From: Conidiobolus incongruus B7586
Lineage: Eukaryota; Entomophthoromycota; Entomophthoromycetes; Entomophthorales; Conidiobolaceae
NCBI GenBank assembly: GCA_000697335.1
Contig: JNEM01013703.1
Span: 1 to 52,986 of the forward strand
Direction: 5' to 3'
DNA length: 52,986 nt
This document shows positions 13,968 to 26,334 of the stretch, piece by piece (position 1 is the first letter of the stretch; the number at the start of each line of letters is the position of its first letter). Under the pieces are notes generated by a model. The model was not told the DNA's origin and made no database searches. It was given only the letters and a program-made list of their open reading frames with translations. A program made the translations under genes and the position numbers.

Positions 13968-14894
13968 TTAAGGGTCAGTGTCCATAGCAGTATCATCAGC
14001 CTGTTCTCGTTCGTTCGATCTGCCTAAAAAGTCCAACATATTCAAATAGGGAGAAACTGCTTCACCATCCAAAATAGTAAATGGGGTATCTTGACCAACA
14101 TAACCAATTGAGCAATTTTCAATACTTAATTGATTCTCTTGTTGCAAAGTATCACGTAAAGCGGTTAAACCATGCTTGATTAATTCATCAAGGGAACAAT
14201 CTGGGAAAGATTCGAAGTGATTTTCTAAATATGTCTTGGCGGATTGGGATCTGGAGCCAATGCTCATGGCATAATATTCAAAATTGTTACCAGATGGATT
14301 ACAGTCGAAGAGGTGAGGACCTGTCTCATCGTATCCAATGACTAATAATCCAACACCATAAGGTCTACGACCGTAATTTTGAGTATTCACTTGAGCCTTA
14401 TCAGCTAATAAACCAACAATTCGAGATACTGGTAATGGACGATTGTAAATCATTCTTGAGCGCATGCTTTCAGTTCTCATAAAATGACTAAAAATATATA
14501 TTAAAATAAGAGGCTTTTAAGTTTAACAAAGTAATATTTACCTTAGTACTCTAGCATCAGAAGTTAAACCAGCAATAGCAATTCCAAGATGATCGTCAAT
14601 TCTAATTAATTTCTTTTGATAAGAAGCTAATTCACCACTAGAACGCTATGATTAAGGATTAGAATAGAGAAATATGTTTGGAAATAAAACTCACTTTGAG
14701 ACCTAAGAGAACAGCATGAGTTTTGCTCCTTAAACCGACAACAGCGGACCCTTGCTTGACAGCTTCCATAGCGTATTCAATTTGGTAAATACGACCTTGA
14801 GGACTCCAAGTGGAGACATCACTATCATATTGATTTTGAAACTAGAAAATAATGAGATAGTTGAAAAAATAATATGTAGCATAATTTATACCAT
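13968..14894 (-). CDS. PRE5: 20S proteasome subunit alpha type-1 (PSMA1/Pre5-like)
   Basis: Read on the minus strand, exons 14892-14894, 14695-14841, 14542-14645 and 13968-14487 join in phase to 257 residues, close to the roughly 260 of human PSMA1. It is a structural, non-catalytic alpha-ring subunit of the 20S core particle, which degrades ubiquitinated proteins in cytosol and nucleus. The N-terminus [19 protein letters not shown] and the following [18 protein letters not shown] match the proteasome alpha signature and specifically the alpha-1 type (FxNQYD). [13 protein letters not shown] and the block [20 protein letters not shown] are also typical. The first coding exon is the ATG alone, followed directly by a gtataa donor; without it no initiator exists at the conserved N-terminus. 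The C-terminus is acidic (DDTAMDTDP). Confidence 0.95.
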
Positions 14895-17016
14895 TTCGTC
14901 AAATATAAAATTTAAATAATAATTAAATTGAAATTATCGATACTGTTAATTAATATAGTATAATATTTTTAAAATATTTTTTTATAATTGAAAGTTTAAA
15001 CTATTGATTTCTATCAAATTATGTATTTATACCATTTTTTTAATCTTTGATTACGTTTACATTTTTCAATATCTTAATTATTTCTTTACCATATTTGGAT
15101 ACAAATTAGAATGATTTTTTTTCAATTTGATTGGTTTAAGAGCTAAAATTCATCAAAATGTTAATATTTTTGAAATTTCATAATTCAAAATAATTTCTAA
15201 GTAAATCGCTGTATATAACCTGAATTATCATATAAATAAAGTTTATTTGAATTTATTTAGAAGATACATTCTCAAAATACATGATTAGCTGATTTTTAAC
15301 TGTATATTTATTTATATAATATTATTTATAACCTTTTAAATTTTTCGAAACATTGTATTTAAAAAATTATATCTTTGTATATTGATCCTTAATTTTCTAT
15401 AAGTATGCTTTTAGGAATATGAAATTCAAATATTAATACATAATACTTTTAGCTAAAAATATATTTTAAGAATCAAATGTATTGTTTAAATCTGTTGAAA
15501 AAATTATAACTGATATTAATTTGGAAATTAAAACCAAATTATTATAGTCATTTTATATTATTTACCTTTAATATAAAATAATCCAAAAAATTACAATATA
15601 TATATATATATATAATTATTTCACACTAGTGATAAATTATGATATAAAATTATGTTTGAATATCTGAAAATACAAAGGTTAGTTTAATAATTTGATAAAC
15701 ACATATCATAGAAACCGCAATATAATTTTTATATAATTATAATACTATTATCATATTAATTATGCTCTCTTGACGAATTTTTTCCGATTTATACTTGCTG
15801 ACTATATCTGATGAAATCGAAATAAAATAACAATTTATCTCTTATTGACAGTATTAAAATTATAATCAAAATTATTCCATTGTTTTGATTAATAAGATAC
15901 TTCTGTCTATTTATATGCTATTTACTTTTATTGCCATTCTGGTTATATATATTTCAAAGCGAATAAACTATTACTGTAAGCAAAGCTTATAGTACATATA
16001 TTTGAAAAAAATTAAAAATCACTTTGAAAATAACCTATATCAACCATTTTTAATAATTAGTATTTATATAATGAATTAATATATCCAGATATTTAAATTA
16101 ATTCATTAAAAATCGAATTCCGGATTATCATTTCACCAATTTTATAATCTTCTATATATTATCACTTTTTTATACTATAAAAAATCAAACAAATTTTTTT
16201 CGCCAAACTTAGCCATTCACAATAATCATGGGAATATCGAAACTTGAGCAAATTCTTACAAATTAAAAAATACATCATTCATGTTTATTAAGTCTAATGA
16301 AAAATTGTGAATAAAAATATTTCATAAAAGACATTATATACCATTACTTTAGAGTTATCACTTTTTATATCCATTACAATTATTTACAAATTAATTATAA
16401 ATTATATGAATAAACAAGTTTGAATACATTGATCAACTTATAATTACCTTGGTCCATATACTTAATTATATATATATTTCTATATAAAGTGGTAGGAAAT
16501 ATAATAACATTAAGTATAATGTTTAGAGTAGATATATTTAATGCTATATAGTATATAAATCATAATTATCAGAGTATTTTATAATTTTTCACAATATTTT
16601 AAGTTTTATTATTTTTTTAATATAGTTCTTATTTAATCAAGGTTGTATTAATAAATTATTTTTAGGATTAATATTTTATAAATGCTGTGGATCACTATAC
16701 TTATGAAGTAGTTTTATAGTAAATCAATAATAGCAGATGCTCATTATATTAGAAATTATTAAGGAAGAGAATTACGTCCAAAAAACGTCTTAAATAGAGG
16801 ATTGAAGATAATATGGTGAGTATTAAGAAAATCTATGATACAAGTGATACACTAATAAATATCGATGGTTTAAATGTGTATGTTCAGAGAAGTGTAAACA
16901 GGTTCGCCATAATTCCCATGAGAATTTTTCAACTCCTATTACAAGTGACTGGAGTTAGATGGTATTGTGGATCATGCAGATGACAAAGGAGAAAAAGCCA
17001 TCCAACAATTGTCTTG
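14895..17016. other. intergenic spacer
   Basis: Mostly stop-dense AT-rich DNA. From about 16780 the composition becomes less AT-rich and a 56-codon plus-strand frame is present (16813-16983, listed separately). This part could hold untranslated sequence or a further exon of the coiled-coil gene that ends at 17017. Confidence 0.5.
16813..16983 (+). CDS. possible 56-residue ORF, unrecognised
   Basis: An ATG-led frame of 56 codons (MVSIKKIYDTSDTLINIDG...) ends with WYCGSCR before TGA. It lies in a patch that is less AT-rich than its surroundings, 34 bases beyond the stop of the minus-strand coiled-coil gene. It may be a small gene or simply open by chance inside 3' untranslated sequence of that gene. 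No family is recognised. Confidence 0.15.
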   Translation: MVSIKKIYDTSDTLINIDGLNVYVQRSVNRFAIIPMRIFQLLLQVTGVRWYCGSCR

Positions 17017-17961
17017 CTAAGAGTGACATCCGTTAGTATTCTGTAGATCAGCAATGTAATTGAACTCCTTTGATTGCTTTTCTATTGATTTTCCATTGAC
17101 AATTGCATCCTTGCAAGGTCCAGGAGCCATTGACCAAGGTTTGCGGGGATACTTAAATCGGTGTATCCGGTGTAGGTATTGGGATCGTTTAGCATATAAT
17201 TTTTGTATTCTGATGACTTTTATCTCTGATATTGACTCCTTTGATTAAAATATTTAGCAATTATTAATACACATGAAGCAGCGAAAACTGTACCTGATAT
17301 TGGAAATGATATGTATGATTATTGTTGACTACCACATTTCTAATATGTTGCTTTTCCATAAGCTTTCGTTGTTGAAAAGCTAATAAACGGTCTTCATAAT
17401 TTTTCCTTAATTTGTCTTGGTGTAGTGAAACTAGATGAGAGTCAGCTTCTCTTATTTCATTTTCCAAGAGGTCTAACTTTTGCAATCTAGGATAAAATGA
17501 CCTATATTGGATATGTATTGGGATCTTTAAATTTAATGAGTTGATAAAATGTTATTTTACCTTTCTTTAATCGACTCGAATAGTTGTTGGATCGATTCTA
17601 TCCTCTCTCTTATCTTTCTCTGTTGAGTTTTAAGTCTAATAACATCTTCATTTGTTTCATTTGATATTTCGTCGTCGAAAGGTAATTGCTCTAAATTTCT
17701 TGTTAATATAGCTCGTACTTTGGTTAATGTTAGGATAAATATCATAAGATATGCTTGTATTTGTATAATTCCACATATAATTATATGTATTGAGTATGTC
17801 TTGATGTATTGAACTAGATAAAAATGAGAGTATATTGAATTACCTTGATCAATAGTTTTGTCATATTCCCAACCTTCATTACCACTATCGTCAGATAGGT
17901 TATTTTCGAGCTCAGAAAGTAGCTGATTTAAAGCATTATTATCTTCTATTGTGTCGTTCAT
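17017..17961 (-). CDS. unrecognised coiled-coil protein, four exons
   Basis: On the minus strand, exons 17844-17961, 17561-17717, 17294-17486 and 17017-17238 join in phase to 229 residues ending in TAG. I do not recognise the family. Residues 1-40 are acidic (LLSELENNLSDDSGNEGWEY). Residues about 60-150 are charged and heptad-like, with IRLKTQQRKIRERIESIQQL and ENEIREADSHLVSLHQDKL, so a coiled coil is likely. The last exon is basic (IQKLYAKRSQYLHRIHRFKY) and includes RKPWSMAPGPCKDAI. The first two introns have clear donors and acceptors, and intron 1 has a good branch-like ctaac. The last intron (17239-17293, acceptor aaag) is inferred from frame and length and is the weakest part; unspliced read-through would end at 17264. 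The function is unknown. Confidence 0.6.
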
Positions 17962-19763
17962 TGATTATAAAGAATGATGGTATTTAGTTAATAAATGAAT
18001 TTGAAGAATTTCACAAGTTGATTTAAACTAATGCATATTAAAGATTTGACAGAATGGGATAAATTAATTCATCAAATCATGATGATATATTTTTCCTTCA
18101 GGGCTATGATCATTAAAGAGCCAATTAGATTAGTTGATGTTGATTCCATATCATCGAGTATAGATAATCAATACTTTTTTACTTTATATTTACATTTATT
18201 GTTATGATATATCACCAATAGTATTCATCAATATAATATATTAAAAATGCCAGGCACAATTTATTATTGATTTTTTAAATTATCAATTGATACTAAACAA
18301 AAAATAGTTAATTTACGAAATATTCAGTTATTTTCATATCCCCAAACAGATTGAAGAAAGCTTGCATTATTTTAATTACAATTTTAGTATTAATATTAGA
18401 AATTCATGTATATTATCAACAACATTAAACATTTTAAGTTATATAAATTGGAAATTGAAAAACGTAAATTGTTTTCAAAATGTATTTATAAGTATTTGAA
18501 TGATATTCTATCAATCTCATATAGCTAAAAAAATACACTTCATTCATTTTCAAATAAATGTATCAAAATTTACTGAACAAGTTCAAGTAACAAAAAATTG
18601 TCTGATTTAATCAATTATTGTCACTGTAAATCAAAATAATCACTCCAAATTAACTAGATTTTAATATAATTGACAGACATCATATTAAGACTAGTGTAAA
18701 AAGTATTTATTCGTTTCTTTTAGTTAAATTTGTTAAGATTCAGATTAATATTTATTTCAATCTACATTTAGTAAAATATATTGTGTATTTGTATAATTTA
18801 AATGATTAATGTCAAACATATAAAAATACCACCGAATTATAAACTCAAGTATGTATGATTTTTTTCATTTCATAATATATTACAAGATTAATAAATATAG
18901 TAGATGAAAATACTTGACATAAAATATTTAAAAGCTGTTGATTTTACAATCCAAATTTAATTGCGGAATTTGTATTATCAATATTGATCGTTTCTTAAGA
19001 ATTTATTAATTTTGAATAATAAATCAATGAGATTTTGTAATTCTAGTTTATATATCCTAAACATATTTTATCGATTATTCTTAAACAAACTTCCTCAATG
19101 ATATATCATGTTCAATACTTATTCTTTTTGAGTATTTGATATTGCCGTGTAATTTCGTTGTTTATATCAAATATAGCAGAATTTAATTCAACCTCAAACT
19201 TGCTATAATAATTATTCCTTTAAATTATTTGAATCTGTTGAACTGTGATAATTATACTGAATATTCATTTATGATTATAATATAAATTGAAAGATATTCA
19301 AATAATAGAATTATTTTTCTCCATATAATATTTAAGTTTCCTTAATAATAATAAAATCCAACGATTATCTTTAATGAACCAATCATAATTTAAGAGTTAT
19401 TAAAATAGAAAAATCTAAATTTAGCCAATCATGGAGAGATGCTACTAAATTTACCAGTTCCGAGGAAATTTAACCTCTAATATTCAATGAAATCGTGTCA
19501 ATAATAATCAAATAAAAATTTTATAGTTGATTTTGATTATAATTATTGTGATATTAAGGGTAAAATATGGTGGTTAAAATAAAATTCAATTTTAATTCAC
19601 AAAGTCACCTTATTCTTCTAAATAATATTTTTTTGTAAATAATCTTATATATATAATCAAATTCATTGTTTAATTATCTCTTTCATAAATAAGATATTGT
19701 TTGTTCAATATTACAACCAAAGAATATTCCTTCCACTGGCCGCCTTTTTGCATTTTATAAAAC
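17962..19763. other. divergent intergenic region
   Basis: AT-rich DNA between the divergently transcribed coiled-coil gene and the ASPM-like gene, which must contain both promoters. No coding frame, RNA gene or clear regulatory motif is visible. The 30 bases before the ASPM start are less AT-rich. Confidence 0.6.
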
Positions 19764-22700
19764 ATGACCAGTGATCACAGTTCCATTATTGAAAGTTCCC
19801 CCATAAAGAAGAATGTTTTATCTTCCAAAGACTCTATTAATCAATTTAGTGTAAATAACTCAACGCAAATGTCTAAATCTGTCTCTACTAATGCTACAAC
19901 CCTCACCAATGCCACTTTAAAGAAATCAGCTACCAAAACGTTTTCCAATTTAATGAATAGAGTTTCCTTTCTACCCGCAGAATCCACAGAAGAACATCAA
20001 GATATTCAATTGATCCACAACATTCAATCCCAAATTCCAGTATTAGAATTAGCATCTTTTAAACCAGCTACCGAATTATACTTTGGAAATACCTATCTTC
20101 ACCAAGGCTTATTAAGACATTTTAAAATACTCAATCCACAACCAAAAGGACTCCATATCAGGCTCTTGACTGAAAGTCTAAATCAGTTGGATTTTGAGCT
20201 ATTTCCAAATCAAGGTCTACCCAACAGCACTGAATATGGACCTGGTGTAATTTATTTGGACTCAGGTGAAAGCTGTAATATTCCGATATTTTGGACCCCT
20301 ACTCAGTTAGGAAAAGCCCGCCATACACTTCAGTTGGAAATTCTATCCAGTAACAAGATTTTTGAAGTGGTTTTATTGGGCCAAGCAGCAGAGAGACCCC
20401 CACCAAGATCACAAGTAACTATTATATTTTCTTTTCACGAATTCATTCTCTAATCTGTTATTTAGAGGCGTATTTCACTCCAACACGGTATGATGAAACG
20501 TCAGCATAGCTTCAACCAGCAAGGTAAAATGAATTGCATTGAGAGTGATATTCAGTTCAACTGATCGACTAATTCATAGGTTCTAATTCACAAACGGGTT
20601 TCCATAGTTTCAAAAAGCTCAAGTTTAGCTTGGAACCATCCGATCGAAAACAAATTCTCCAAAATTGGAAATTCGAACCAAATCAAATGCTTATTAGAAT
20701 CATGGACTATTATCTCAACAATGACTCTGCCGCCATTTTCCAAAATGATTTGGCCAAATATACAATCCTTAGTCGTTTGCTGAAAGCTGTACCAAAGGGG
20801 AAGCACTATCAATCTGAGTCACTTTTGTTCAAAATTTTTGCTACATCTAAATACAAAGAGCTACTCAGTACTTTGCGATTTAAGTCACGCGTCCATCCTA
20901 TTAATGACTACAATATCCGTAGAGGAATATCCGAAACTTTGTTAAACATTAATCCCTATTGGTTGCTTTATTCGTTGAAAGTCGTTTTTTCTAAAGATAT
21001 TGACTTGAATCAGCAGCTAAGCCCAAATTTCCTCAAAGATCTTATCCAAAACTTATTATTTGGAGATTTTAATACCGAAGCTGAAGTAAATCAAGTGACG
21101 TCTTCTGTAATTAATCATCTATTGAAGCTTGCTGCCTTACTCGATCACGCTATGGTGCACGCCTTCACCCGTGGTGATCCACTACTTTTTACCTGCTCAT
21201 CTAAATTTTTCACAACCCAAGACCTAATCAAGTATGTTATTGAAACGTATACAAAAGCCGACCCTATTGGTACCATGGTTAAGTTGGGTAATATAGGCAT
21301 AAGATTTACGTATCGGCAGTCCAGAGCACAAAAGCATCGTGAGCCTATATCCAACTTAGCACTCGATTTGCGCAATGGAATTAATCTGTGCCAGTTTTTA
21401 GCCCATCATTTCAATGACTGGAGTTTTTTCGATACTCTCAATCTGACGCCGTTGACTCAAGAGCATAAGCTTCATAATATGAACTTATGTTTTGAGTTTA
21501 TGGAGATGCATGACTTAAGATACCACCGCTTATTGAATGGCCCTACCAAACCTATTGATATTGTACTAGGAGACCGTCCTCGCTCAATTGGCTTGCTAAC
21601 CAGTATATTAATAGAGTGGAAGCTACCTCAGCTAGTTAGTCTTGATTCTCTTGAATCTGAAAACAAAAAACTTCATGAGAAATATGTATCACAGTCTAAA
21701 ACCTCTCCAAAGAAGCTGGACGAATCACTCAGCTCGAACAATCCCATTATTACTGCTCTACTTCAATGGTGTCACTTGATTAATCAATTTTTTGATTATG
21801 AAATTATGGACATCAAGTCCAGCTTTAAGGATCCTCGTCCCATCCTATACTTGTTTTCTTTCTATCTTCCTAAGGTATTCTCGACTGACGACATTCAGCA
21901 AAACCAAGAGTCTGAAGGGTTAATATCTGATAATTCCACCCTTGGAAATTCATTTGATCTTTCCACCCTTCCAAATAAGAGAATTCGCTCGGATACATTG
22001 GGCTCATCTATGCAAGAAAATTATGCCACGTTGAATAAATGGTCTAAACGACTGGGATGTCTTTCGAACGGTATTTATTTTCAAAATGGGCTAGAAACTA
22101 ATCAAAATTTGATCGGTTTGTACTTAGCTATGATTTTTCAGCCTCTTCTTAAGTTGCACCTTGAAACCGAATGCGCTTCCAGAATCCAAAGAACTTGGCG
22201 TAGATACTACCAAAATGTCAGGCGATCAGTTGGTATTTATAATTTAGCTGAACAAAGAGTTGCAGTAAAAAAGATCCAAATTTGGTTTAAGAGACACATG
22301 ACTGCTCCAGAAGCCAGAATGTGTAGATCTCAATTCCTTCAGCAAAAAGATGCTGCTCGAGTCATCCAAGGAGTCTGGAGAATTCACAATGCTAAATGTC
22401 AGCTGAAATGTTTAAAGTCGATTGTCAAATTGCAAAGCTGGTGGCGGATGACCATTGCCGCAAGGAATTACCAGGCATTCAAATCTCGTGTTATTAAAAT
22501 CCAATCCCAGTATCGCCGTAATGTCGCTCATGATTCATTCCAGAGCCTCAAACAATCCGTAATTACTCTCCAAGCACTCTGGCGCGGAAGGGATACCAGA
22601 CGTCATCTTGAGCAGTTACAAGCCGCTACTATTAAAATCCAACGATTTTATAGAGGCTTACAGCTCACTCGATTAATGGTACTTCGATATGAAAGCTTAA

Positions 22701-25700
22701 AATACTCGGCAATCGTTTTCCAGAAATACTGGAGATCTTTACAAGCTCAACGTCATCTTGCATATCTGATTGTTTTATCTAGGTTACAAGCGATTTGTAG
22801 ACGAGTACTTGTTGTTAGAAATCTTACAAGAATGAATGTTGCATGTGCTATGATCCAGAGAGTTTATCGTCGTTGGAGAATCAGAGAAGAGCTAAAAAGA
22901 GAATTGGCAGCTGTTAGGATTCAGTCCTGGTATAGAATGCATCGCCAACAAACTCAATTTAAGTTTGATATTACCTCTTATCGCCAAATGAGACATGATG
23001 CAGCTATCCGAATTCAAAAAACATTCAAAATGTACCAATCTCGAAAGCGCTATTCGTCTATTTACACTGCATCTAGCATAATCGTCTGCAAATGGAGAGC
23101 GACAGTGCAAGCTCGCTCTACACAACTCCAATATATTCAGTTGAAGCAAAGTGCCATTACTTTGCAGCGTCATTGGAGAAACCTCTGTTATACACGATTA
23201 ATTCGAAATCAATATGTCCAAATATTGAACAGTGTCATTATCCTTCAAAAGCACTTCAGGAGGTATCGTGCCCAGTGTCAGTTACTTCAATTGAAGGCTG
23301 TGGTCAGGCTCCAAGCTTTGATCAGATCTAAATCTGCACAATCAAGCTTTCAGCTTCTCAAACGCGCCGCAAATATTGTTCAAACTCGCCGAAGAGCTTT
23401 GATTCTTGGTAGAGCCACCCGTCACGAATATATGACTCATCGTGATTTGATCATATCCCTTCAAAATAGATGGAAAGCAATTTTATTGGGTCGTTCCATT
23501 TGTCAGAATTATCAGCAATTGAAAATGTCTAGTATCCAGATCCAAGCATGGTGGAGAGGAAGAGTCACCCAAATTCAATATTGCCAACTGCAACAAGTTA
23601 CTTCCAAGATCCAGAACTGGTGGCGACTCATGCGCTGTCAGCAGGAATACCATCAGAAGCTTGAGCAATTCAAACTTGAGCGACGAGCTGCTATTTGTAT
23701 CCAATCGAATTTCCTCAAGTATATTCATCAAAAGAGATACTCAGAGTTGAAACATGCCTCGCAAGTGGTTCAATCGCGTCGTCGGGCCATTGTACAATGC
23801 CGTGAAAAGCTCCATGAATTTAATTCGCTCAAACGCTCTACAATCGTACTTCAACGAAGACGAAGAGCAACTGTATTGGCTAGAAATACATCTAACGAAT
23901 ACAAAGTACTCAAATCAGCCACCATTTATGTTCAATCTCAAATTCGTCGTAAGAGATGCCAACAGAGTTACTTGACTCTAAGATCAGCCTCCATTACTTT
24001 CCAAAAGCATTTCAGACGGCATCAAATGCAAACCCATTATGAGCGATTGAAGATAGCAGCCTACCAATGCCAGCAGAGGGTCAGGGCCAAACAAATCGGT
24101 CACCGCATTAGACAAGATTACATGAAACTGAAAAATGCTGCAAACACCATCCGTAAATACTGGCTTGATTATCATGAGTGGAAACTCGAACAAATTCGAA
24201 GACATCATGCTTCCATTGTATTACAGAATTATTGGAGAGTCTTGGTTGCAAGAAGACAGCTATCGGCACTCCGAGTCGAGCATTCTGCTGCCGCTATGAT
24301 TCAGGCTCATTTCAAAAGATATATTGCATCTAAGCGCTATCAAACCCTTCGCACGGCTGCAATCACACTCCAAGGCAGATATCGACAATTGCTTCATATG
24401 CGTCAGGTTCATTCTGAATATATTCAATTAAAATCCGCTACTATTATTTGCCAACGCTTCTTCCGCTCTAACCAAGAGATGCTCAAGACAGCCAGAAGCT
24501 ATCATCAACTGAAATCTGTTGCCATTTTCTTACAGTATTCAATTCGAAGACTTTGGCATATTCGTCAAAACCGTCAGTTAAATGCCATCAAAATCCAAAC
24601 TTGGTGGAGATCCAAATTTGCTCGTAGAAATTATCTTCGAGATATCTCCATTTGGCGTAAAATCATCAAGATTCAAAGTTGGTTTAGAATGCTTCGAGAT
24701 CGTTCTCTTTATCTTCAAACCAGGTATAGAATGATTTGGCTCCAACAGAAATGGCGATCCACACTACAATCAAGAAGAGATCAATTCGATTTCATGAATA
24801 TTTCGAATGCTTGTACAGTCATTCAAACTCGATTTAGAGCAAATCAACTCGCCACAAACGCGCGTCTCCATTATGCTTTGGTCAAGTGGCAGACTATCAA
24901 GATCCAGAGATGGTACCGTTCCATTATTCAAAACAGATTGATGAATGATGCTGCAACTAAGATCCAAACACTTGTCTTATCCTACAACGCCAAAAACCGA
25001 TTTTATCGCAAGCAGCTCATGCGCTACAGATGGCATTTACTATTCAAGCGTGTCCAATGTTATAATGTCCTTAGATCCAACTTCTCCCTTCATTATGACG
25101 CCATCCAATTCCGCAAAAACTCCATCCGAACCCAGGTGCTTCACATATGGAGAGAGAAGTGCCAGGAGCGTTTGATCGAAATTCGTCGCCAAATGCGGAT
25201 TCAGAAAGAAAACGAAGCTGCCACAATCCTTCAGCACCACATCCGTCTGTTTTTGATCAGGTGTCGATTTTTGCGAATTTGCCATAGCACCTACCTTTTG
25301 CAGAGAGTGATTCGTGGCCATTTCGTCAGGAAGCAGGATTTACCCGATCGACGCATTCGACTAATTAGGAAACGAGTGATGAAGGCTAATGCTGAGGCTA
25401 CCGAGGATATGAAGCTGTGCAATCGTACCACCTTTGCTCTCAAAGCCATCGCTCAGAGTCGATGCATTACCACAGTTATGAAAGCATGTCAGCATCTAGT
25501 CGTCGTCACCCGACTATCCCAAGTGTGTCGCCATCGTCTCTTGAACGAATACAAATGCGTCCAAATCATTTTAGAGTTGATGAAATCATGTAATCGAAGC
25601 ACTCCTCATCAAGAAATGCTTAAACCAGCTGTCCAAATTCTAGAACATTTAAGTTTAGATGAACTTGGTCTCAACCGTCTGATAAGATCCTCCGAACAAA

Positions 25701-26086
25701 TTGGCTTTATTCTTGAGACTATGTACTTTCACAATGACTTGGAATACGTCTTAAAAGGCCTTTTAGCTACACTGCATCATTTGATGCATTCTCCTACTGC
25801 TTTCAACTATATTAAGAAGACTCCTGATATCAAGTTCAAGCTCAGACAAATTCAAAGCAAGATGCTTCGCACCCAATCTCGTTTATCGCATCTTCCCAAG
25901 TCTAGATTGAGTGTATTACCCACTTCTTACAGTCACCGTCAAAGCTATCTCAATCGTTCACATATCGGCTTTAATTGTCATGTTTTCTTCTCTTTACCTT
26001 CTATGACTGAAGACAAATTTGAAATGATGGAAAAGGTGCTCAATGGCTTGGAATCCCCTACCCCTCTTAACAACATCAAATCATAA
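19764..26086 (+). CDS. ASPM: ASPM-like spindle-pole protein with a long IQ-motif array
   Basis: Exons 19764-20414, 20466-20523 and 20580-26086 join in phase to 2071 residues; the last exon is 5.5 kb without interruption. ASPM/Asp proteins bind microtubule minus ends at spindle poles, with calmodulin or myosin-like light chains on their IQ motifs. Order of parts: a Ser/Thr-rich leader (1-85); an ASH/MSP domain (about 92-212, with FGNTYLHQGLLRHFKI); a calponin-homology domain (about 460-590, with LALDLRNGINLCQFLAHHF); a second CH-like block (about 624-675, LLQWCHLINQFFDYEI); about 40 IQ-like repeats (about 767-1820, such as IVKLQSWWRMTIAAR and TIKIQRFYRGL), spaced 20-30 residues apart; and a C-terminal helical, armadillo-like region (about 1830-2071, with VQILEHLSLDELGLNRLI). 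This is the metazoan and plant ASPM order. Several IQ units lack the Gln or the Arg. Identity is well supported by the domain order; the light-chain partner is inferred. Confidence 0.93.
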
Positions 26087-26334
26087 GTTATATTATCTCT
26101 ATTTATACCCCTTGTTTATGAACTCATCTAATCATTTAATATATAGCTTAAATAATGAATGATTAAAAAAATTAGCAAAATATTTTTAAAAAATTCAATT
26201 CATTAATTTTTCTTAAAAACTTCCAATTTTTTACCAAAATAATATTATTACAGAAATTAAGTAATGGCAAAATTTTAAAATTAAAATTAAAAATATTAAT
26301 ATATGATTTATATAATTTATTACACAATATAAAA

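Noticed and set aside
17060-17248. Plus-strand frame of 62 codons
   Set aside because: It lies antisense to the last exon of the minus-strand coiled-coil gene, whose frame continues in phase from the previous exons with an intron of normal length.
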